From: Pseudomonadota bacterium
GTDB taxonomy: Bacteria; Pseudomonadota; Gammaproteobacteria; Steroidobacterales; Rariloculaceae
Direction: 5' to 3'
Length of the DNA: 12,797 nucleotides
Assembly (NCBI GenBank): GCA_009843005.1
Contig: VYEH01000185.1
Span: 1-12,797 of the forward strand
Positions 6,822 through 12,797 of the stretch are shown in pieces. The notes below the pieces were generated by a model that was given only the letters and a program-made list of their open reading frames with translations, was not told the DNA's origin and ran no database searches. The position numbers and the translations under genes are program-made. Numbering within the stretch: the stretch's first letter is position 1; each line of letters starts with the position of its first letter.

Positions 6822-7541
6822 ATGCGATTCGAAGCGCCGCTCATTCACGGGACCCTGGTCAGGCGATACAAGCGCTTTCTTGCGGACGTTGTGCTCGAAA
6901 ACGGTACCCAGACCACGGTTCACTGCCCGAACACCGGCTCCATGATGGGGTGCTGCACGCCGGGATCCACGGTCTGGCTGTTGCCGGCGAGCAATCCCGC
7001 CAGAAAATACCCGCTGGGTTGGGAACTGGTGGAAGTCGAACCGGCGGTGCTGGTGGGCATCAATACAGGCCGCAGCAACGCCCTGGTGGCCGAGGCGCTG
7101 GAGCGGGGCATGATCCCGGAGTTGGCGGCCTACGGCAGCGTGCGGCGGGAGGTCAAGGTACCGGGAACCCGCTCGCGGATCGATTTTCTGCTGAGCGGCC
7201 ACCCGCGGGATTCCGACTGTTATCTGGAGGTCAAGAATGTCACCGCCGCGGTCAGCGGCGACAACGCATTCTTCCCGGACGCGGTGAGCACGAGGGCCGC
7301 GCGGCACCTGGACGAGCTTGCCGCGCTGGTTTCAAGCGGACACCGCAGCGCCATGTGTTTCTGCGTACAGCGTGCCGACGTCAATCGAGTCCGGCCCGCC
7401 GACGGGATCGATCCGGCCTATGGTAAGGCGTTGCGCCGGGCCGTGTCGGGCGGTGTGGAGGTGTATGCGTTGCGGGCGAAGGTCGGCACGACGGGCGTGC
7501 GACTTGAAGAGCGGATACCAGTGGAGCTGGACGCGCATTGA
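6822..7541 (+). CDS. sfsA: SfsA family protein (sugar fermentation stimulation homologue)
   Basis: This 239-residue protein aligns with E. coli SfsA from its first residues: MRFEAPLIHGTLVRRYKRFLADV, HCPNTGSMMGC near 34-44, WELVEVE near 67-73, SRIDFLL near 118-124 and FFPDAVSTRAARHLDEL near 150-166. The family joins an N-terminal OB-like fold to a domain resembling PD-(D/E)XK nucleases; D121 with E136-x-K138 (YLEVKNV) would be the matching acidic/lysine residues. In E. coli it was named for an effect on maltose use, and its biochemical role is still unclear. The frame stays open upstream to 6654, but the family N-terminus fits the ATG at 6822, 38 nt after pepQ. The ribosome binding site is weak. 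It is probably read through from the pepQ operon, as no terminator lies between them. Confidence 0.93.
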   Translation: MRFEAPLIHGTLVRRYKRFLADVVLENGTQTTVHCPNTGSMMGCCTPGSTVWLLPASNPARKYPLGWELVEVEPAVLVGINTGRSNALVAEALERGMIPELAAYGSVRREVKVPGTRSRIDFLLSGHPRDSDCYLEVKNVTAAVSGDNAFFPDAVSTRAARHLDELAALVSSGHRSAMCFCVQRADVNRVRPADGIDPAYGKALRRAVSGGVEVYALRAKVGTTGVRLEERIPVELDAH

Positions 7542-7607
7542 GGGAAGGCCGGCGCGGCACAGGGGGATCGGGCTGGATGACGCACTGGCCAAATCCATGG
7601 GGCGATC

Positions 7608-7616
7608 TGTGATAAT
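7608..7616 (+). promoter_or_regulatory. Candidate extended -10 element for the lol genes, possibly leaderless
   Basis: TGT-GATAAT fits an extended -10 box (TGn plus 5/6 of TATAAT) in the 83-nt gap between sfsA and the first lol permease gene. It ends 8 nt before the ATG at 7625, so transcription would begin within a base or two of the start codon. No ribosome binding site is visible upstream of that ATG, which fits a leaderless mRNA. No clear -35 box is seen. Pattern-based inference. Confidence 0.4.
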
Positions 7617-7624
7617 GCGGCACG

Positions 7625-8872
7625 ATGTTTCGTCCGCTGGAATGCTTCATTGGGCTGCGCTACGTTCGCGCTCGCGCGCAGCGTGGCTTCGTGTCGTTCA
7701 TCAGCCTGGCGTCGCTGTCGGGCATCGGCCTGGGCGTCGCCGCGCTGATCGTCATCCTGTCGGTGATGAACGGGTTCGAGTCCGAATTGCGGACCCGGCT
7801 GCTCAGTATCGGCGCCCACGCGAGCCTGTCCGAACCGTCTGAGGGTCTGGCGGATTGGCCCGCGCTGGCCGCCCGGGTCGCGGCGCAACCCGGAGTGGAC
7901 GCGGTGGCGCCCTTCACGCAGCTTGAGGGCATGCTGGCCTCGTCGAATTCGATCCTTCGTCCGGTCGTGGTACGCGGCATCGTGCCCGCGGAGGAGGTCG
8001 CCGTTTCGCAACTGGAGCAGTTGCTCACCGTGGGCAGCCTCGGCGACCTGCAGCCGGGCTCGCAGCGGATTGCTCTCGGGCGGTTTCTGGCCTCGGCGCT
8101 CGGTGTCGGCGTGGGCGACCGGGTCACGTTGCTGGCGCCCGCGGTCGAGGACGGGAGGCTGACGCCGCGGCTGGCCGGTTTCGTCGTCAGCGGACTGTTC
8201 CAGGCGGGGGTCCAGGAACACGACGTGCAGCTGGCGGTGATTCACCTGGAAGACGCCGGACGGCTCAGGGGGCTTGGGACGCTTCCGGAGAGCCTGGGCA
8301 TTCGCCTGCAGGATCCGTTGGCTGCCGGCCAGCTTCGCGAAGCGCTGCAACGCGACGAATCCGGGCTCCAGTACACGGACTGGACCCTGGAGAACCGGAG
8401 TTACTTCCGCGCCATCAACATCGAGAAAGTCATGATGACGGTGCTCCTGATGCTGATCGTCGCCGTGGCCGCCTTCAACGTGGTCGCCTCGCTGACGATG
8501 ACGGTGACCGACCGGCACAGGGACATCGCCATCCTGCGTACCCATGGCCTGGCGGCGGGCCGGGTCGCGCGGATCTTCATCGTCCAGGGATCCATCCTGG
8601 GCATCGCCGGCACGGCCATCGGCGTCGCGCTGGGCATCCTGCTTGCCGCAAACGTGGAGACCATCGTCCCGTGGCTGGAGATGACCCTCAACTTCCGCAT
8701 CATGCCCGGCGATGTCTACTACGTCACCGAAATTCCCTCGGAGATTCACCTGTCGGACCTCATTCTCGTGCCGGCCCTCGCCCTGGCCGTGGCCGTCGGG
8801 GCAACCGTCTACCCCGCGCGCCGGGCGGCCGCCGTCGAGCCGGCCGAAGCCCTGCGGTACGAACGGCCGTGA
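7625..8872 (+). CDS. lolC/E: Lipoprotein-releasing ABC transporter permease, LolC/LolE family (first of two)
   Basis: This is one of two inner-membrane subunits that, with LolD, extract mature lipoproteins and pass them to the periplasmic carrier LolA. It has 415 residues with the family topology: one N-terminal membrane segment (about 24-46, after the conserved IGLRYVRAR start), a large periplasmic domain, and three C-terminal segments (about 270-292, 316-340, 379-397). LSVMNGFESEL near 45-55, FNVVASL near 284-290 and the PAEALRYE end are typical, the last two closest to LolC. However, the loop after G164-D165 is short and lacks the TPxG centre of the LolC Hook, more like LolE, so C versus E cannot be settled here. 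The start ATG matches E. coli LolC length and has no ribosome binding site. The stop overlaps the next start. Confidence 0.92.
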   Translation: MFRPLECFIGLRYVRARAQRGFVSFISLASLSGIGLGVAALIVILSVMNGFESELRTRLLSIGAHASLSEPSEGLADWPALAARVAAQPGVDAVAPFTQLEGMLASSNSILRPVVVRGIVPAEEVAVSQLEQLLTVGSLGDLQPGSQRIALGRFLASALGVGVGDRVTLLAPAVEDGRLTPRLAGFVVSGLFQAGVQEHDVQLAVIHLEDAGRLRGLGTLPESLGIRLQDPLAAGQLREALQRDESGLQYTDWTLENRSYFRAINIEKVMMTVLLMLIVAVAAFNVVASLTMTVTDRHRDIAILRTHGLAAGRVARIFIVQGSILGIAGTAIGVALGILLAANVETIVPWLEMTLNFRIMPGDVYYVTEIPSEIHLSDLILVPALALAVAVGATVYPARRAAAVEPAEALRYERP

Positions 8873-10116
8873 ATCAGCCTTACGAGATCTCAATGGCCCT
8901 GCGTTACCTGCGTGTGCGCGGGAAAAACGGCTTTATCTCGTTCATATCGCTAGTTTCGATGGTAGGAATCGGCCTGGCGGTCGCGGTATTAATAGTCGTG
9001 CTCTCGGTGATGAACGGATTTGAACATGAACTGCGGCAGAGAATTCTCAATATCCTGTCCCACGCGACGATCAGCGGCGTGGAAGCCCCGCTCGAGGATT
9101 GGCGAAGCATGCGCGACAGCGTGCTGGCGAGCCCCGAAGTGATCGGCGCGGCGCCCTATGTTGACGGGCAAGGGCTGTTGATGGCGGAGGAGTCGCTCGC
9201 GGGCATACAGGTGCGCGGCATCGATCCCGCGCTCGAGGCCGACGTATCGGCGATTGCGACGCTCCTGGGGCAGGGCAGCCTGGAAGACCTTCAGCCGGGC
9301 GCCTACCGCACGCTGATCGGCACTGCGTTGGCCGAGGAACTGGATGTCGGAGTGGGCGATTCCGTGGTGCTTGTCCTGGCCCAGGGCACGGTGACGCCCG
9401 TGGGCCTGACGCCCCGGACGCGGCTCCTGCATGTCGCCGGCACGTTCGAGGCCGGCATGTTCGAATACGACCGCGGGCTGATCTACGTGCACCTGGAAGA
9501 CGCGGCGCGGTTGTTCCGCACCGGCGGCGAGGCCACCGGGCTAAGGCTTGCGGTGGCGGACATCTTCCGGGCGGGCAGCGTTGCGGCGCAACTGGCCCGG
9601 ACCCTGGGCGGCGGGTTCTACGTCGGGGACTGGAGCCGCCAGCACGTGAATTTCTTCCGCTCCATCCAGCTCACCAAGTCGATCATGTTCGTCATCTTCT
9701 CCCTGGTGATCGCCGTTGCGGTCTTCAACATCCTCTCCACCCTCGTCATGGTGGTGCGCGACAAGCGCAGCGACATCGCGATTCTGCAGAGCTTTGGCGC
9801 TTCCCCGCGCAGCATCACCGCGCTGTTCGCGACCCAGGGCACGCTGATCGGCGTGATCGGTACGGCCTTCGGCGTCGCTCTGGGAATCCTCGTGGCGAGT
9901 CAACTGGGCAGCATGGCGGCGTTCGTCGAGACCGTGCTGGGCATCGACCTGCTGTCCGAAGAGGTGTACTTCATCAGCGACCTGCCGACGGATATTCGTC
10001 CCGCGGAGGTCGTTCAGATCGCCTTGCTCGCCGTGGTGCTTGCGGTATCGGCCACGCTGTATCCGGCATTCAGCGCGTCCAGGCAGCCGCCGGTGGAGGC
10101 CTTGCGCCATGAGTGA
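8869..10116 (+). CDS. lolC/E: Lipoprotein-releasing ABC transporter permease, LolC/LolE family (second of two)
   Basis: This is the partner permease, 415 residues, clearly a paralogue of the preceding protein with the same topology: a membrane segment near 24-47, a periplasmic domain, and three segments in the last third. I start it at GTG 8869, which overlaps the previous stop as GTGA (translational coupling) and gives an N-terminus equal in length to E. coli LolE; an ATG at 8893 would cut eight residues. LSVMNGFEHEL, FNILSTLVMVVRDKRSDIAIL and LLSEEVYFISDLP resemble LolE. Yet residues 171-182 end in TPVGLTP followed by R-T-R, very like the Hook by which E. coli LolC grips LolA. LolC and LolE traits are therefore mixed. 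Its last codons overlap the lolD start by 8 nt. Confidence 0.92.
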   Translation: MNQPYEISMALRYLRVRGKNGFISFISLVSMVGIGLAVAVLIVVLSVMNGFEHELRQRILNILSHATISGVEAPLEDWRSMRDSVLASPEVIGAAPYVDGQGLLMAEESLAGIQVRGIDPALEADVSAIATLLGQGSLEDLQPGAYRTLIGTALAEELDVGVGDSVVLVLAQGTVTPVGLTPRTRLLHVAGTFEAGMFEYDRGLIYVHLEDAARLFRTGGEATGLRLAVADIFRAGSVAAQLARTLGGGFYVGDWSRQHVNFFRSIQLTKSIMFVIFSLVIAVAVFNILSTLVMVVRDKRSDIAILQSFGASPRSITALFATQGTLIGVIGTAFGVALGILVASQLGSMAAFVETVLGIDLLSEEVYFISDLPTDIRPAEVVQIALLAVVLAVSATLYPAFSASRQPPVEALRHE

Positions 10117-10876
10117 GCCAGGAGGGATGAACGACCCGGGCGGTGCGAAAGAGTCGCGCGTTTCGAAGGAACCTGGCGTTGAACCAGGCGTTGCGAAGGA
10201 CCCGGTGCTTGCTGTCGAAGGTTTGATCAAGCACTTCAGCGAGGCCGGCCGCACGCTGGAAGTGCTTCGCGGCGTGGATCTCCGAGTTCACCCTATCAAT
10301 AAAATCACCATCGTCGGCGCGTCCGGTTCGGGCAAGAGCACGCTTCTGCAGTTGCTCGGCGGGCTGGACCGGGCCACGGCGGGCGAGGTTCGAGTGTGCG
10401 GCGAGCCCATGACCCGGCTGAGCAACAACCGCAGGGGCACCTTGCGCAACAGGGCCCTGGGGTTCGTCTATCAATTCCATCACCTGTTACCGGAATTCAG
10501 TGCGCTTGAGAACGTGGCCATGCCCCTGCTCGTCCGTGGCGACACGCCGGCGGAGGCCGCGGCCCGTGCGGAGGAACTGCTGCTCCGAGTGGGCCTGGGG
10601 GAACGGTTGACCCATCGGCCCGGGCAACTGTCCGGCGGCGAACGCCAGCGGACCGCGGTCGCGCGGGCGCTCGTGACCCGCCCCGCGGTGGTCCTTGCCG
10701 ATGAGCCCACCGGCAACCTGGACCGGCCCACCGGCGCCCGCGTATTCGATCTCATGCTCGAACTCAACGCGGACCTGGGCACCAGCCTGGTGGTCGTGAC
10801 CCACGATCCGGACCTGGCCGCCCGCATGGACCGTACGCTGGAACTGCGTGATGGGGTGCTGCACGCGCTGAGTTGA
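10109..10876 (+). CDS. lolD: Lipoprotein-releasing ABC transporter ATPase LolD
   Basis: LolD is the cytoplasmic ATPase that powers lipoprotein release by the two adjacent permeases. All ABC motifs are intact: Walker A GASGSGKST (70-78), Q-loop in YQFHHLLPEF (Q122), signature LSGGERQR (174-181), Walker B VVLADEP ending in E199, and H-loop H232 in VVVTHDP. ENVAMPLL and the YQFHHLLPEF stretch are typical of LolD. The ATG at 10109 overlaps the upstream stop by 8 nt and has GGAGG 9 nt before it. At 255 residues it is about 20 longer than E. coli LolD (233), because residues 1-31 form a low-complexity Pro/Gly-rich extension with repeats. A later ATG at 10127 has its purine run too close to be the likely site. 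Confidence 0.95.
   Translation: MSEPGGMNDPGGAKESRVSKEPGVEPGVAKDPVLAVEGLIKHFSEAGRTLEVLRGVDLRVHPINKITIVGASGSGKSTLLQLLGGLDRATAGEVRVCGEPMTRLSNNRRGTLRNRALGFVYQFHHLLPEFSALENVAMPLLVRGDTPAEAAARAEELLLRVGLGERLTHRPGQLSGGERQRTAVARALVTRPAVVLADEPTGNLDRPTGARVFDLMLELNADLGTSLVVVTHDPDLAARMDRTLELRDGVLHALS
10161..10203 (+). repeat. Short tandem repeats coding the LolD N-terminal extension
   Basis: GAACCTGGCGTT (10169-10180) is followed at once by GAACCAGGCGTT (10181-10192), 11 of 12 bases alike. A flanking unit also recurs 30 bp apart: TTTCGAAGGAACC (10161-10173) and TTGCGAAGGACCC (10191-10203). The protein shows repeated E/D-P-G-G or E-P-G-V motifs. Confidence 0.65.
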
Positions 10877-10887
10877 CGGCAATAGTC

Positions 10888-12797
10888 ATGCTGAGCGGAC
10901 GCGTTCTTCCGCGAGTCGGATTCAACGGCGTGGTCGCCGCGGCCGTGTCGTGGGGCACGGCCGCCGTGCTGGTCCATCAATTGCCGTGGACCGTCGGGAT
11001 CCTTCCGGCAACGGCGTTCCTGGCCGGCGCGGCGGTTGCATGGTGGTTGACAAGATGGCATTGGCTGGCGTGGTTCGCGGTCGGTGCGCTATGGACGACG
11101 GCGCACATTCACATGCGCCTGGCGGACTGGTTGCCGGTCGAGCATCAGGGCAGCGACTTCGCCGTATCCGGTTGGGTGGACGGGTTCCCAAACGACTCCG
11201 GCGGGCAGGTCAGCTTCCCGCTTCGTGTGGAAGCCGGCGAGCCCGATGACATCGTTCCGGACCGGTTGCGGCTGACCTGGTACGACCCGCCGCCGGACGC
11301 GGTCGAGCCCGGCAGCGTCCTCGACCTGGTCGTGAGGCTCAAGCGGCCCCGGGGACTGGTGAATCCGGGGGGCTTCGACTATGCCCGGTGGCTGTTTCAG
11401 GAAGGCTATGGGGCGACGGGATATGTTCGTCAGGGCAACCCCGCCGCTCACGACACCGGCGGCATCGCGCGGCAGTGGCTCGTTCTGCGGGCGCAGCTCG
11501 CAGATTCGATCGGGGCGGCAGCGATGTCAAAGGACGCCGCGGCGCTGCAGACCGCGCTGAGTATCGGCGAGCGCTTCGGATTCGAAGATTCGCACTGGCG
11601 CACCTTGCAGCGCACGGGAACCAGCCATCTTGTTGCAATCTCCGGATTACACGTGGGTCTGGTCGCGGGGCTGATATTCCTGCTCGGCCGTTGGGTAGCG
11701 TTGCGCATGCCCACCGCGGCCGCTACCCGCAATGCAGAGCTGGCGGCGTGTGCAAGCTTGCTCGCGGCGGGCCTTTACGCGGCGCTGGCGGGTTTCACCG
11801 TGCCCACGCAGCGGGCGTTGATCATGCTCGTGGTGGCGCAACTGGCGCTGGTCGGCCGGCGCTCGGTGAGCATGTCGAGCGGGCTCTCCGCCGCAGTGTT
11901 GCTGGTGCTGGCGTGGGACCCGGCGGCACCACTCAGCGCCTCGTTCTGGCTGTCGTTCGTTGCCGTGGCGCTGCTCTGGCAACTGGCCCGGCTGGAATAT
12001 TCGCGTGCGGCAGAGCAAGGCGCATCGCGCCCGGTCGCCGGCGTCGCGCGAGTGCAGTGGTACATGAGCCTCGGGCTGGTGCCGGTGACGGCGTTGTTCT
12101 TCAATGAGGTTTCGCTGATCTCGCCCTTTGTCAACGTCATCGCCATTCCCCTGTTCAGCTTCGTGCTGGTGCCCCTGACCCTTGTTGCCGCGGCACTGGT
12201 TCATGTGAATGGCGTGGGGGAGTATCTCGTCGCTTACGCCGGCTTCCCGTTGCAGTGGGCGTGGAACATGCTGACCGCCGTGGGGGAATGGCCCTGGTCC
12301 TCGGTGCTCCTGTCGCCTCCGCCAGGATGGGTTCTTGCGGCTGCAGCGCTGGGCACGCTCGCGGCGATGGCGGCCTGGCCGTTGCCGGCCCGCAACCTGG
12401 CGTGGCTGACGCTCCTGCCGGTTCTGTGGTGGGAGCCGGCACGCCCCGACCGGGGCGGTGCCGTGGTGGACGTCCTCGACGTGGGCCACGGCCTGGCGGT
12501 GCTGGTTGAAACCCGCTCCCACACGCTGCTCTACGATGCCGGCGCGCTGTACCGGTCCGGATTCGATACCGGCCGGGAAATCGTCGTCCCGGCCATGCGC
12601 GCGAAGGCATGGGAAACCCTGGACACGGTGGTGGTCAGCCACGGCGACAACGATCATGCCGGCGGCGTCCCCGCCGTGCTGGCAGCGTTTCCCGGCGCTC
12701 AAGTGCTCATGGGCCCGGACGTGGAACTGCCGGGTGGGGAGATCTGCCGGACCGGACAGGCCTGGACATGGGATGAAGTACGCTTCGAGATCCTGCA
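10888..12797 (+). CDS. comEC: DNA internalisation competence protein ComEC/Rec2, partial (C-terminus off the right edge)
   Basis: This is the inner-membrane channel that carries single-stranded DNA into the cytoplasm during natural transformation. The frame is open from ATG 10888, 11 nt after the lolD stop, to the window end: 636 residues of a family usually near 750-800. I see an N-terminal hydrophobic region with about three membrane segments (residues 7-80), then a soluble OB-like DUF4131-type region, then the competence domain with the diagnostic SHLVAISGLHVGL (about 245-257) and many membrane segments up to about 520. A metallo-beta-lactamase-like domain starts at DVGHG (531-535) and keeps HxDxDH at H585, D587, D589 and H590 (SHGDNDHAGG). 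A role in transformation is family knowledge. No other competence gene is in view. The ribosome binding site is weak, suggesting coupling to lolD. Confidence 0.93.
   Translation, partial: MLSGRVLPRVGFNGVVAAAVSWGTAAVLVHQLPWTVGILPATAFLAGAAVAWWLTRWHWLAWFAVGALWTTAHIHMRLADWLPVEHQGSDFAVSGWVDGFPNDSGGQVSFPLRVEAGEPDDIVPDRLRLTWYDPPPDAVEPGSVLDLVVRLKRPRGLVNPGGFDYARWLFQEGYGATGYVRQGNPAAHDTGGIARQWLVLRAQLADSIGAAAMSKDAAALQTALSIGERFGFEDSHWRTLQRTGTSHLVAISGLHVGLVAGLIFLLGRWVALRMPTAAATRNAELAACASLLAAGLYAALAGFTVPTQRALIMLVVAQLALVGRRSVSMSSGLSAAVLLVLAWDPAAPLSASFWLSFVAVALLWQLARLEYSRAAEQGASRPVAGVARVQWYMSLGLVPVTALFFNEVSLISPFVNVIAIPLFSFVLVPLTLVAAALVHVNGVGEYLVAYAGFPLQWAWNMLTAVGEWPWSSVLLSPPPGWVLAAAALGTLAAMAAWPLPARNLAWLTLLPVLWWEPARPDRGGAVVDVLDVGHGLAVLVETRSHTLLYDAGALYRSGFDTGREIVVPAMRAKAWETLDTVVVSHGDNDHAGGVPAVLAAFPGAQVLMGPDVELPGGEICRTGQAWTWDEVRFEIL

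Noticed and set aside
7418..8893. 491-codon open frame on the minus strand over sfsA and the first lol permease
   Set aside because: Antisense to conserved membrane protein codons; rich in His, Asp, Arg and Gln as expected from reverse reading of hydrophobic segments.
11647..12702. 351-codon minus-strand frame inside comEC
   Set aside because: The plus strand carries the diagnostic ComEC motifs (SHLVAISGLHVG, SHGDNDHAGG) through the same bases.
1..12797. Mobile elements, CRISPR arrays, phage genes or defence systems
   Set aside because: No transposase, integrase, terminal inverted repeats, target duplications or regularly spaced repeats are visible, and composition is even along the window.

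Overview
The window is GC-rich and densely coded, with genes almost end to end and no tRNA, rRNA, insertion sequence, phage gene or CRISPR array. The organism is very probably a Gram-negative proteobacterium, most likely a gammaproteobacterium. The reasons are a Lol lipoprotein-release transporter, which implies an outer membrane, a neighbouring comEC, an sfsA, and PepQ and OxyR proteins that align closely with the E. coli ones as I recall them. This looks like core chromosome, not an accessory island.

Layout. (1) Positions 1-1037, minus strand: the N-terminal 345 residues of a secreted NHL-type beta-propeller protein, cut by the left edge. (2) Positions 1038-1259: the only real intergenic control region, between divergent genes. 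It holds a perfect 16-bp palindrome over a candidate -10 box, small hairpins in the presumed leader, and a TTG start with a good ribosome binding site. (3) Positions 1260-6783, plus strand: oxyR-putA-pepQ, packed with an overlap and a 12-nt gap. (4) Positions 6822-7541: sfsA, 38 nt after pepQ. (5) Positions 7625-10876: two paralogous LolC/LolE-type permeases followed by the ATPase LolD, joined by overlapping stop and start codons. (6) Position 10888 to the right edge: comEC/rec2, 11 nt after lolD, truncated by the window end.

How the genes work together. PepQ releases proline from Xaa-Pro dipeptides. The bifunctional PutA oxidises that proline to glutamate. This PutA lacks the ribbon-helix-helix repressor domain of enteric PutA, so control must come from elsewhere. 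The first gene of the unit encodes a LysR-type protein that keeps both redox cysteines of OxyR at the exact spacing, plus the other peroxide-pocket residues. A peroxide-sensing regulator placed in a proline-use operon is the most interesting biological point here. The Lol genes form the inner-membrane machine that frees lipoproteins for the outer membrane, and ComEC is the inner-membrane DNA uptake channel; this lol-comEC neighbourhood is also known from pseudomonads.

I do not see a wholly undescribed system. The observations worth following are the OxyR-PutA-PepQ linkage, the palindrome and leader structures before oxyR, the Lol gene order with the LolC-type Hook motif in the second permease, the repeat-bearing N-terminal extension of LolD, and a possible leaderless lol transcript. 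I found no convincing intrinsic terminator (stem plus T run) anywhere in the window.
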